64,000 bases of DNA from Paramecium pentaurelia (taxonomy: Eukaryota > Ciliophora > Oligohymenophorea > Peniculida > Parameciidae), in contig CAJJDO010000153.1 of the NCBI GenBank assembly GCA_905183005.1, forward strand, positions 111,835 through 175,834, written 5' to 3'. The notes beneath the pieces were generated by a model. The model made no database searches and was not told the DNA's origin. It worked only from the letters and a program-made list of their open reading frames with translations. Below, piece after piece: positions 35,411-48,188 of the stretch. A program made the position numbers and the translations under genes. Positions within the stretch are counted from its first letter, which is position 1. Each line of letters starts with the position of its first letter.

Positions 35411-38400
35411 ATGGAACTTAAGTCAAACTTTGGTACTTCAAAAAGTTCCTTGGAGTCAGATCGATCTATTCTTGAGAAATTGTAGACAGAGATCAAAGGA
35501 GTCTTTTTCAGGGTTATCCAATTAATGTTAAAAGATGAAGAGTAATCTATTCCTTTTACATGTATTGGTATTGTGATACAGTATATGCAAATAACTTATA
35601 TCATCTTTAATCGTTAGATTTGGAAGGTGTGGTAAAATGAAATCATAACTAAACAACTGAACAATATCTTTGGGTACTATTAGATCATTTAATTTTATAG
35701 GTATGTCTTATTGACTCCATACTTTGAAATGATTAGTTTTTAAGGATTTGTGGCCATGATGTATGTATGTTTGGGATTGCTTCTCTTTGCTATGATGCTG
35801 ATATTTTTGCTGAGCTATAGTATCAGTAAATCTAAATCTTCATTTACATGGCCAATCATGTTGCTCAGATTTTTAATGTCTTTATTTTTATAGGTGCTTT
35901 ATATGCCAATAATCGATTTACTATTCTCAATGTTGTCATGTACTACTAATCAAAATGGTGTACTTATGCATGTACTCTTTGATTTTGAATGTTGGGTAAA
36001 TATACATATTGTCCATTCTGTCGTAGCAATTTTTGGAGTTATTTTATTTGTTATTCTTTGTTTACACTTCTCATTACTTTACTTTGAACCCAGATATTAA
36101 CCTCTTGAGGCATCCTCTAAATTGAGCGGAAGAGCCAATGCTGTTTTCCTTATTTACTAATTAATAATGGTAATTTGCTATACCTTCATGAATGGCAGGA
36201 ATTATGATTATTTGATGATTCTTATTATGCTCATAGGTAGCTTTATTATTTTTTGGAAAATACACATAGAATAACCATTTAACAATCTATACATCTAGAA
36301 GGCATGGTCTATGTTAGTTGCATTAAATTTATGGGGAGTAATTCTTATCTGCTTTGCCAAATTTCTTGAAGGGGTCTTATTTATTGGTACCGTTTATGCT
36401 TGGATAGCCGGTTTACCTCTAATGATAGCTGCAATCATCAAAAGTGAAAAATTACATTATGATTTGCTTTTATTAAATCTAAACAAAGTCTAAGATCCTG
36501 ACTAAATTGTTTAATTAACAAATTATCTTCTCAAACTTCTATACAAAAGTCCATTAAATTCAAATTGTTCTTTGTTAATTGATGGTTTCTTAGAAATACA
36601 TAAAGCAACATGTACAAGAGAGGATTGTTATCTTAAGCAGAAAAAAATGATTAATCAAAGATAGTAGAAACCACTCTTTAAAGAAGGCACTATTATTGAA
36701 AGAGACATCGATCTTTTAATGGTCATGGCCTAGATCTACTTTAACTAAATTAAGAAATTTCCTAATGAAATAAATCTTAGAATACGTTATGCTTTTTTTT
36801 TATTAGACAATATGAAATAAAGACAATAAGCCATTAATGAACTCATATAAGCTGAAACTTTGAGTCCAAGTCTTGATAATGATTTTGTGATATTTAGATA
36901 CAAGAAAATTATTGAAGAAGAAATGAATGCAGCATAAAATGAAACTTTAGGTAATTTAGATGTAGCAACAGAAATAGCATTTTAAAATAATATGAGAAGT
37001 TTTTAAAATAAAATAGAGAGAGCAACATTAATGCATATGGATTTTTGGTCTTAATTATAAGAAGATTCACCTGATTTAGGTAAAATGAATGAAATTGGAT
37101 CGAAAATTAATTAAGCAATTATTTAAGTTGAAGAATTATGGAATAAAATGTAAAAAATGACATAAAATTTACCTAAAGCTATGAGATTATATGCTAAATT
37201 TATTATTGAAGTACTTTAAGATAAAGATTATGGAGAATCATTATTAGATAAATCTAAATTATTATAAACTTAAAATAATAAAATGAAAAATAAATAAAGT
37301 ATACAATTAATTAGTAGTGAAGAAATTGGATATGAATCTCAACCTATATTGTTAGTATCAGCAGCTTAAGAGAAATTTGCTTAAATAATTAATTTAAATT
37401 TGGCTGCTTGTAATTTATTTGGTTACAATAAATCTGAGATGATCAATAGGAAAATCAATATTTTTATGCCCAATCTATATTCTAAATTTCATGATGCTTA
37501 TGTTGAAAATTTCCTTTAATCTAATGATAATAAAAATATTAATAAAGACAGATTAATTTATATTAAAATGAAATCTAACTATATTATGCCATGTTATATT
37601 TATTTAAAAATCATTTAATCTTTAGATGAAAATGTATCATTAGCTGCTTAGTTTAGAGTATTGAAAAGTTTTAAACCAACTTGCTATTTAGTTTTAGATA
37701 ATGAAGAAATAATAGATTCAATTTCATCATCATGTATTCCATTATTAAATCTTGATTCTAAATAGATTTCTCATAAGAAAACTTCAATTTCAGAAATATT
37801 TCCAAATTATCTATAATAAAAATAGATATTTCTATCAAAAACAGGGGGTCAAATATTGTTCAGTTTGGCCACTTCATCTGCTGTAAGTAATAGTCAATTA
37901 GCTTCTTAAGAATTTGATGAAGGTGAGAAAAAGGGTGAATGTATATAATTTTAGTGTTTTACTTCTGAAGTATTTAATGAACTTGGAGATCAAGTTGTAG
38001 GCTATATTGTAAAATTGGAATAATAAATGTAGGATATTAGTATGAATTTAGAAATTAATTAACCTCATTAAAAAGTATTAACAAATAGTATGTAATTTAA
38101 ATTCAATCCATCTAAATTCTTATATTAAGGGGAATTTGTATCTGATTCTAATTCTTAAAGAGTAGATTAAACTATTTTATGGGATCAAAATGATTAGTCT
38201 TCTATGATTTCATCAGTATAACCAGGTGCTGATTTAATTAAATCTTAAATTAAGTCAGAAAGATCAGATGATTGTAATATCTAAATTTAATCAAAAATAA
38301 ATTATGCAGAAGGAATTAAAATAGTAAGACTCTTTGAAAATAGAGTTTAAGATATTGATGATAAAGAGGATATGATATCTGAAGAGGATGATTAATAAGG

Positions 38401-40391
38401 AAGAAGTGTTTTTTAGAGACAATAAGATGTAGATAATGATCAAGATGGTTAAATATAAGATTTTAATAATATATTTAAATCAAGAAAAAATCTTTCTTTA
38501 GTTGTCAATAATTAAATTACACCTTAAGTAATAAAATAATTAAGTTGGACAGCCAATTTTATCATATTATTATTAGTAGCACTTAGTTTTTCAGATTTTT
38601 TTGTTTGTTAAGCTTAATATGATGAAATTTATTCAACTTTAGAATTGGTTGAATTCACTAATTTAAGAACAGCTGAATTACATTCTATATTAACATCAGT
38701 GCAAAATCTATAAATGTTAAATTTAAATATTTTTTAAATTAATTCAACAGAAGCAATTATAGCATTTGAAAAAGCTCAAAAAACGAAGCTCAATAATTCA
38801 ATTTAATTAGTTTCTTAATTGAATAAGGGTTTAATGTTATCAAATATATTCATAAGTGATTAATTAAATGAATTATAGAGTAAAGATGTTGTGAAAATGA
38901 AATTTGGAGAATAATATCAAAATTATGATCTCATGGAAGCTACTGAATAAATAGTTAGTAAGGCATTAAATATAAGGGATAAATAATTATCTAAGATTAT
39001 ATATGAGGATGATGATGTTGAATTTATAATTTACAATTTGTTAAATGATTTAGTTTTTTAAATGAGAAATTCAAGTAATCTATATGCAAATGGATTGACA
39101 ATAAAAACCAGTGAAAAAAAGGAAACATTTTAAATTATTTTAGGTATATCAGCAGGAGCTTTAGGTTTGGGATTATTGATGTTGACAATTATAACACTTT
39201 CAGTAAATAAAATTCAAGAAGAAATTCTATCAATGTTTTTAGATATTCCAGATAAAACAGTAAAGTATTTATACAACAAAAGTGAAAATTTTATATCAAA
39301 TCTCTAATTAGGTGAAGATGATGATGTCTTATCTGATTTAGAAGAATTAGAGAAAGAGGAGTAAGAAGAATTAAACAAAACATTAAAAAGTAAAAGAAAA
39401 AAGAAAAAATTTAAAAATACAAATAAAGAATAAAGAAACTATATTTTTGCATTCTTTTTTGTAATTCTCTTAATTTAAGCTTATTTTATTTTTAATTATT
39501 TTATGAGTGATGCATTACTTAGTAATTTAGCCTAATTAGTTCCAGAGATTAATGCTACAAGTAGAGCTGAAGGTTTTTATAGATTTGCAGATAATGCATA
39601 AAGATCTTTATATATTAATAGAAATATCACAATTGAAAATGATGATTCATACATAAAAGTGAAAGAGAATATAGATAAACTTTATGCTCTTGATTCTTCA
39701 ATTCATTAAGAGCATTCTCTAAATGTTGATATAACAAATTCTATATATAGTGATGCATTCAAAGAGTTATTTATGTTGTAACCATGTACAATCCTTTCCT
39801 CTTATTTGGAAGACTTAGAAGAACCTGATTGCCAAGCTTTTGCTGATGGTGCAATTTATTAAGGTATGGCAGTAGGAATGGCAAGGTATTTTGAAAATTT
39901 AAGATATATTATGACAATATATGATTAATTTTGGAATAATACTAAGGCCAACTTTACATTAATAGCAAGAGGATTTACTACTTTTAAGAATATTACAAAA
40001 AACTCTGATAATATTAGCAATTTTATTCTAAATTTAAATAATTTCAATCAGTCAAAAGAAGCCAGAGTAATCCAAGAAGTTTATAATAGAGGTACAAAGT
40101 GAATTATTAATTTTAGGCACATTTAGGTATTTAATGGATAAGATGTAACTATCAATAGGTAAAGATATTGAAGATGCAAAAACATAGAGATTGGCATTAT
40201 TCATAGTATTTGAAGTGTTGCTATTTGTGATTTATTTTATTTTATGGTTGCCTCTTGTTTTAAAATTGACCAGAGATGTTTGGAGAACAAGATCAATGAT
40301 AATGATGATACCTCTAAGAGTTATACAAAAAATAAGATCAATTAAATAATTTATTAAGGATTTCTTACACACAAGAGAATTAGAAGTTTGA
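35411..40391 (+). CDS. TmcB-like polytopic PAS-domain protein, copy 3
   Basis: A 1642-residue paralog with both introns: 27 nt within the first membrane region (splitting a Gly codon, NNIFG|YVLLTPYFEM) and 25 nt near the 3' end. It is more similar to copy 1 than to copy 2 in most of the chain (WPIMLLRFLMSLF, PIIDLLFSMLSC, PAS-like NLFGYNKSEMINRKINIFMP). It starts 23 bp after the stop of copy 2. The C-terminal cytosolic tail is basic (RVIQKIRSIK). The role is presumably sensory or ion-transport related at a membrane; this is inference from architecture. Confidence 0.72.
36959..37303 (+). repeat. Near-identical block, copy 3
   Basis: Shares 345 bp with copy 2 and 299 bp with copy 1. Two substitutions relative to copy 1 are visible (GAGAGAGC for GAAAGAGC and GACATAAAA for GACTTAAAA). 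Confidence 0.9.
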
Positions 40392-40465
40392 TTTTTAGAA
40401 TGTGTGTTATTAGTAAAATAACTAATATCTGATTAATAATTAAAATATCAATAATTATTATTAAA

Positions 40466-41309
40466 ATGAATAATGTAAATTAATTTGATAGATCATTGTT
40501 GACAGTTGATATAGTAGGTGCTTAACCAAAATAGAAGAGTTCTTACTTAGACAAGATAATTCCATAAGATATTCGCTAAACAAATAATATGAAATTGCAG
40601 TTTATCTAATATTATAATATTTTCTAGATATACAATACCTAAATAAGATCCCCAATATGGACGTAGGAGATATTAGCATGATTTTCATCATTTCTGCAAT
40701 AGTTGTGTTCCTTAAGGAGAGAACTATTTTGATGGTTCGCACAAAAAACATTATAACTTACATTAAGGAGAAATCAAATAATATAGAGCTTTAGAGAATT
40801 ATTATGATTAACCAAAGTATTAGTATATAATATAAGGAAATTTATAAGGGGACAGATTATTGGCAACTAATGATATAGAAGGAGCTATTCCAGGGACATA
40901 TACAAGTAAGGTTGTGAGAAATTAAGAGAAAGCATAGAAAATAAGACAAGAGAGAGATTATTTAAGAGCTTAAAATAATAAGGCACTTTATCTTTCTTAA
41001 TTGGAATCAAATATAAATTATTAATCTGAATTTGAAAAATAACCATAAAGAAATAAATCATATTCTATCTAAATTACTCCTTAAAATTAAGTATTTGAAA
41101 ATAAGGTTACTGAAATACAATAACCAAAATATGAATACATGAATAAACCTATGAAACTTCCACCTATATTAGAGAGAGAAACACCTGTAATCAATCCTAT
41201 ATCTAATAAATTGTAATTACGTTAAAATTACAAAAATTATCTTTTAGAAGATTATGATAAGACAATATCCATGTTATAATAAAATTAACCTATGAGATTA
41301 TTTGTATGA
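40466..41309 (+). CDS. Unknown protein, Gln/Asn/Tyr-rich
   Basis: A 271-residue protein with one 28-nt intron at 40600-40627, which begins GTTTAT. After an N-terminal tail comes a His/Tyr/Cys-containing section (YQHDFHHFCNSCVPQGENYF), then KQYRALENYYDQPKY and a helical, basic region (KAQKIRQERDYLRAQNN). The C-terminus is low-complexity with Pro (KPMKLPPILERE). No family recognised. Start-codon choice: first ATG of the open frame, 74 bp after the stop of the membrane-protein gene. It may be a cytoskeletal or ciliary protein by composition, but this is not supported by any motif. Confidence 0.58.
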
Positions 41310-41558
41310 TAATATCAATTATTCAATATTAATACTTCTATGATTATATTATAATAATGATATTAAATCAATATTTCTTTTTTATAGGATTATTTTCTTA
41401 AATTAGAAATATAATAATAAATATAAATAGGAAATTTCATATAATTGTTTTAAGTAGGTAAAAAAAAAGAATCTATAAATTAATATGATATAACTTATAA
41501 TATAAAAGATTGTTTACAGAAAATATAATTATTTCATATTTAATAATCATATTAATGA

Positions 41559-44500
41559 TCACATTTCTATTTCTAATAGTTCAGTTGATTTATTTTATTC
41601 TAAATTTTGCATTTTAATTTTCTTCCAAAATTCTATTACCAAAGTTGTACAAATTATTATTGTTAAAACCAATAATATCCATGCCCAAATAGAATTACTT
41701 AATTATTCAGGTTAAATAGTAATAGAAATATTATAATTATAAAATGAATTTGAAGCCACTAAATAATAATCATAATTTTAATTTTCATATAATTAGCTTA
41801 CATTAGAGCATTAAAAATAAATGGTTTAATTAAAGACTAATAATGTAACATCTGTTTAATTCATGGTTTCATTTTTTGATAATACTAATAAAAATTAACT
41901 TATATTATTAGTTTGATTAACTAGGGCAATTTAAAGAATATTTTCGAAACTTTCATTAAAATAATAACCTCCTTCCATTTAAATGGTGCTATTATAATTT
42001 AATTGATATGATAAATTGTATGTTTATTTGATTTTTGATATATTATACATAGCAACTATATGTTAAGCTTTTTAACCTACAGGTGATCGAAATAGCAAAG
42101 CCAAATATTAATCTTGAAGTACTCCAATAGGAATTTAAGTATAGTTGCCATATGGAGGAATATAGGCAATGACATCTTCAAATTGAAGTGATGTTTAAGC
42201 ATAACTTAATGGACTATAACTCATAATAATAACTAAATTGTAAACATTGTTTGATGTGAGAACAAGTATAATCTAATCATATTTTACAAGATAAATGAAT
42301 ATTTACAAGAATTTAGAATCAGATCTGTTTACATATTATGTTATTACATCTGATACACGATTTGAAACTTTTGAAAAAGTAAGATTAGTTGAATTAGTAA
42401 TATTAAAACTAACATATTTTAATTCACTAGGATTTTAACATAAATAAAATATGACTCCTCTTCCACTATAGGTTGAATTTATTAGAGACTTATTTTATAA
42501 AATAGTAAAATTATAATCTGAAATACCACCTCTACATTAAATTCTTCTAATTTATGAATCATTTTAATCATCCTTTTTAGATTGATTTTTTGTTTAATTA
42601 AGATTATAAATATAAATTGATTATGAATTATCATTTTAACCCATTTTACCTAAAATAAATAAATAATCATTTAATTATGAACTTTTTATTATAGAAGTAT
42701 AAGGTGGGTTAAGAATTTGGTAAGTGTTATTTGATGTATTCCAAGGTTAAGAGGAAGAACAAGTATAATTAGTGGAGTTATTGGAAGGACTGGCATTAGG
42801 AAATAGTGAAAATACAGTTATACTTTTATCTGATTTACAAATAGCATTCATATAAATTGAAGGTCCATTAATAGTTACACTCAAAGATAAACATTCTGTA
42901 AAATTATATTTGCTATAGCTTGATAATTATAATCCTTCAAAAATTACATAACTACTTTAATAAAGTCCTGAAATATTCTAATAAAATAATGAACGACAAA
43001 AACTAGTCATTTATGTAATATTTGTAATATATTTTGTGAAATATTAATTTTCGTTTATGAATTAATTTGTTATATTGAAACTCTAATTACTTTTGATTTT
43101 TCCATTTTGAGTAGCAACTATATAATAATTCGTTACCTAACCCATTGAAACATTTGTCATATTTAAAGGTAATAAAACTGGATTTTTACTGTTTTTTTTA
43201 GAATAGAATGTTAGATATTTAGTATTATTATTATCATTATATTAGCTTACATTCATTGAGATTTACAAATAAATATTCACTACTATTAATTAATAATTAA
43301 ATATTTTGTTATTCCATATATTTGAAATCATTGTTTGAATAGGAACTTAACTAATCATCTTATCTTATTGTTTAACTTAGTAAAATTAAAAACTATAAGG
43401 ATTATTTTAAAAGGCAGCATATAAATTATTTTTTATTGATAAAATTGAAAATTAATTTGTATTTGTACAACTAATACTATCATATTAATTTAATGATAAA
43501 TTATAATATAAGGAACTATGATAAGGTAAATCTATACTGTAAATAAATATACTATAATCTATTTATCTTACATAGAAAAAGTAGTTATCTGCTATAATTT
43601 ACGAATTAGGCTAAATAGTACAATTAGGTAAAGGTTTATAAAAACTAGGATGATTAATAACAGATATATCATAAACAAAAAAGGATACCATATTTGATGA
43701 AGAATTTATAATACTTGCAAGAATAATATACATCTGAACAACAACAATTTAAGAAATATTATAAGTTGTTTATTGATAAGATAATATATTAAAATTATTA
43801 TTCTGTATAGTTTTTTAATATAGCTCCAAACTAATGAAACTATTTTAATTATTAATAAACAAGGTAGATTAATATAATTATTAATTTACTTAAATTTAGA
43901 TTGGCTAAAATTAAATATTATACTATTATCCTCCTACTTAATTAATAGTTGTTTGATTTATAAAATAAGATGTAGATTTATTATAATTATAACAATTTAC
44001 AATTATTTCACTTTAATTATAAAGTACTATCAATTTATTATATAGAATTTAAAATTGTAACATTTAATATTAATTGTTAATGGTGTAATTATAAAACAAA
44101 GAAGTATTAGTAATGTTTATATTAAACTATATTTTATCTGGAGGTTAAAATTAAATAGAATAAACCAATATATTTTAGGATTAATCAAATACTAGCACTA
44201 ATTGTGTTTAATTATATTAAGACATTTAAATACTTGTCACCTAACTGACATTGCATGAAATATTCTAATGAGTTGTACAATTCAATATTTCATTTCCTAT
44301 CCAACAAATCGAATAAAAGATATTTTTAGTATCATTACTTGATATCCAAGCATAAAATAAAAATTAATATTGTTCAACAAAAAACAATTGAGTCTAATTT
44401 TAAAATAAACCTGGAAGATTGTCATTTAAATATGATAAGACTTGATTCTAAGGTGGAGATATACTAATATTTGAATCATTCGATAAGTTGTATTATATAC

Positions 44501-45989
44501 TTAATTGCATTAAAGGCCCTGTAAAATGATTATTTAAATGAAAAATTTCTTTAACATCTTAGATTGTTGAAAATTTGTTAATATTTGATGTATTATAGAT
44601 GTTAGTATTATTTTAATTTAATAATTAATATGAAAGAGTAAGATTACATCCAAAAAAAAATATATCATCATGAACTTCTGGATTTTCATATGCATAAATA
44701 GTTATATTTCCACTTTAATTCTAATTAGTGATATTTATTATTAATTTTGGTTTTGATAAATGATGCAAAGTAAGTTTTGAAGAAAATTTCAATAATTTGT
44801 TATCATCATAATTTAGATACATTTAAAAAGAATCTTCAAAATATCTATTTTTATATATCTGATTGATTGTTTGATATTCATGAGAATTAGTAAATTTACC
44901 AATATAGAAATAAGTTTCATATTCTTTTTGTTAAATAATTAAGAAACTTGTACTTATATAGATTTTAACTGGATCTGAAAAATTCCATTCAAATTATTAG
45001 TATGAGTCATAAATATGTGAAACATTAAGATTAGATCCATTATATTGAAATTCAAATATATTATCATAATAATTATCATTAACAATAATAAATGAAGTCA
45101 TTAATTAACCATAACAAAATGAGGGAAATGATTTTATAGCTAAAGACTATCCATAAATGAATTCTTATGTAATATTGATTTGTTAATATTAATTTAAATC
45201 TTCTATAGGTGAAATGAAAATGCAATTTGTAAGATTTAAAATAGCTACAGAATTTCCATCAACTGTCAATGAAAAATCTGTAAATGTAGGTATCATAAAT
45301 CTACTGATAAATTTAGCTTTTTAAGTAGTTTCATTGTAATAGTAATTATGTAAAAAAGATTCATTATTATTTAAGTATATTCCATAAATGATGTAATTAT
45401 TTATGTAAACTAAATTTGTGTAAGCTATTGAATTTGTAATAAAACTTGGTTTATATAATTCATATATAACAATTGGTACATTTTGAACAAATAATAACAA
45501 CTAAAAATAATCATTATTATAACAATCAGTTATTATATTACTTGAAGATGCAAAAGTAGAACTATAGCTTTAACAATCATAATCTACTTCAATTTTCAAA
45601 CTATTTAATTATGTAATTGAATCAGATGTGTAATTTATTTCAAAAATGTTTAATAATTAATTGTTCTAAATAGTAGAAATATAATTTTTATATCCTGAAA
45701 CACTATTAGTATTTTATGTTTTTTTATTAACTTTTGGTGTATAATCTACTTCTGTAATGACATTTTTTATTTCAATTCCATATTCTAATAATTCACATAT
45801 TTTTATATCCCTAATATCACTAATTGGATTTTCATCTCCAATTATACACATATAAAATAAATCCTCACCATCAAATAATTCACTCATATCTAATTTATAA
45901 ATCTCTTATTCAGTTGGATATAGAAATTATAAATGTTAATTCTTTATTGAGCAAGCCATACCTATCGATATCATCAATAATCTAAACAT
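41559..45989 (-). CDS. Large intronless N-glycosylation-rich single-span membrane protein
   Basis: A 1476-residue protein in one uninterrupted frame, unusual here because most genes carry introns. The N-terminus is a short hydrophobic signal (MFRLLMISIGMACS). The next 1400 residues are rich in N, Q, I, Y, S and T, with dozens of N-x-S/T sequons and scattered Cys. A single strong transmembrane helix (SIWAWILLVLTIIICTTLVI) is followed by a short cytosolic tail beginning EFWKKIKMQ and ending ELLEIEM. This is the topology of a type I surface protein with a huge ectodomain. Beta-rich repeats are suggested by recurring Y-Q-F patterns but no named domain is recognised. A role in surface coat, adhesion or secretory-vesicle lumen is inference. 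Confidence 0.7.
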
Positions 45990-46062
45990 TTGAAATTATT
46001 TAAAAATATTATATATATTTATTTTTTTACAAAATTTCAGATATTTAGTTTTGGATATAATA

Positions 46063-48158
46063 TCATCTTTATTCTTCTCCTGGATTGCACAATTTTATGT
46101 ATTTAACATAATAAATCTGTTTGAAATTCACAATCAATTTTGGATTCATAGGATCAAGATCTTTTGCTCTACCAAAATCTTCTGCTGCTTTCCCATATTA
46201 TTATAATGCTTTATGTGCAAAAGCTCTACCAAAATAAGCATGTGAATTATGTGGCTATCATATAAAAATTAATTATAATACTTGCATTTCAATCACTTTA
46301 TCAAAATCTTCTAATGCTAATTGATTCTCACCTACTAATAAAAAACACTTTGCTCTTTCATGAATATAAGCAGGTTCATATTTCTATAATTCAATTGCAT
46401 TAGTTAAAGGTTCTATAGCTTTATCAAACATTTCTAAATTTGCAAATGAAATTCCCAAATGATAATGAATATCTGGTACATAACTTTAAAATGGTTTATT
46501 TTCAAAAGCTTTATAAAGATCAGCAATGCTTTTCTTGAATTCTTAATTTTTATAATATGCAAGTCCTCTTCTATAATATATTTATGCATCATTAGGTTTT
46601 CTATCTAATGCACTTGTCAAATCTATTATTGCTTTTGGATATTCTTTCTTATCAATAAATATATTGCTTCTTTAAACCAAAAATTCTTAATTATGAGGAG
46701 ATTCCTTCAAAGCTTTATCCAAATAAAATAAAGCTTTTTCATAATTTTTCTTTAATCTATATGCTTATCCTAAACCTGAGTAAATTCCAGGATTATTGGA
46801 ATTAAGTTCAAGAGCTTATTCAAAATCTTTGATAGCATCATTTAATTCATGCATTTCAATTCTTGCCAATCCTCTATTATAATATGTTTCTGGATATGTA
46901 GGTTCCATTTCTATTGCTGCATTGAAATCTTATATAGCCAATTCATAATTTTTCATATCCATGTAAACTAAACCTCTTGAAGAATAGACTAATCTATCTT
47001 TGCCTTCAGCATTCAAAACTTATGTAAATAATGATAATGCTTCTTTTAAATTATCATTCTTATGATACATTAAACCTAAATGAAATATTGAAGGCATATG
47101 ATTAGGTGTTATATTCAAAGCTTCTTCAAACATTTTAATAGCCATTTCATATTCTTCAGAATCCTAATAGGCTAATCCTTTTGAATGATAAAATTTAGAA
47201 TTTTTAGGCATCAATTTTATTGCCTTATCATAATCAGCATGTGCTTCTGCTCTTTTACCTAAAGCTAAATGAGTATTTCCTCTATTATATAATGCTCTAG
47301 CATCTTGATCATCAATACCAAGAGCCTTATTAAATTCTATTAGACTTCCTTTCAAATCACCTAAATGATATAATGCTAATGCTTTATTATTATAATATGT
47401 TGCTTTTGATTCATCTTATTCAATTGCTCTTGTAAATCTTTCTAATGCTAATTCATATTATTAATTTTCAAAATATGATAATCCTAAATTATTATGAGCA
47501 GGTGCTTCATCCTTCTTGATATCACAAGCCTTTTACAAATGTTCTATGGATTAATCATAATACTTAATTTGTCTATAACAATTTCCCATATGAAAGTGAG
47601 CTTTAAATTATGCATTTGAATCCTTCAAATACTTAAGAGCTTATTAATAATCATCAATAGCCTTTTTATAATTATCTAATCTAGCATACACAAGTGCTCT
47701 ATTTAAAAATAGGAAACCGTCTGTTGATTTAATTTGAATAGCTTTATCATATTCTTTCAATGCATCATTTACTTCTCCTAATTAAAGAAAACAGTTTCCT
47801 CTTGCACCATAATGTTCTGCATTATTTTCCTCAAATCTTACTGCAGTAGAAAAATCAAAGAGTGCTCTCTAATACTGACCAGTCTGCATGTAAGCATTAC
47901 CTCTGGCTGCATAAAATTTGGCATATTAGGGTTCTGTTTGACTTGAATTCTAAAACTATTATATATTTAAATAACTTATAACAATGTGATTGCTTCAGAA
48001 AACAGTTAGATTGCACGATCAAAATCATTAGCTGTCTTATTCTCTTTCAACATGATCTTCTTGCCTTCTTAAAATCTTTCATTTGCATCTTTCTATTTTT
48101 ATGCTAATTCTTTGTGTTCGTTGAGCTTCTTTTGTTACTTCTAATTAAAGGAAGACAT
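46063..48158 (-). CDS. TPR-repeat protein
   Basis: A 680-residue protein made almost entirely of tetratricopeptide repeats (about 16-18). Introns at 46255-46281 and 47950-47975. Typical repeats: AEHYGARGNCFLQLGEVNDALKEY, ALYNRGNTHLALGKRAEAHADY, KFYHSKGLAYQDSEEYEMAI, GIYSGLGQAYRLKKNYEKAL. The N-terminus is a charged helix (QKQQKKLNEHKELAQKQKD). It is a protein-protein scaffold, possibly in intraflagellar transport or an O-GlcNAc-transferase-like context, though no catalytic domain is present. The 27-nt intron contains an in-frame TGA, so unspliced mRNA would be truncated. Start codons of this gene and the virilizer-like gene are 30 bp apart, divergent. Confidence 0.88.
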
Positions 48159-48188
48159 TTATTTATTTTAATTAAAAATCTTTTGATA
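48159..48188. promoter_or_regulatory. 30-bp divergent intergenic space
   Basis: Separates the start codons of the TPR gene (minus) and the virilizer-like gene (plus). Both 5' control regions are presumably shared or lie within coding sequence. Confidence 0.5.
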
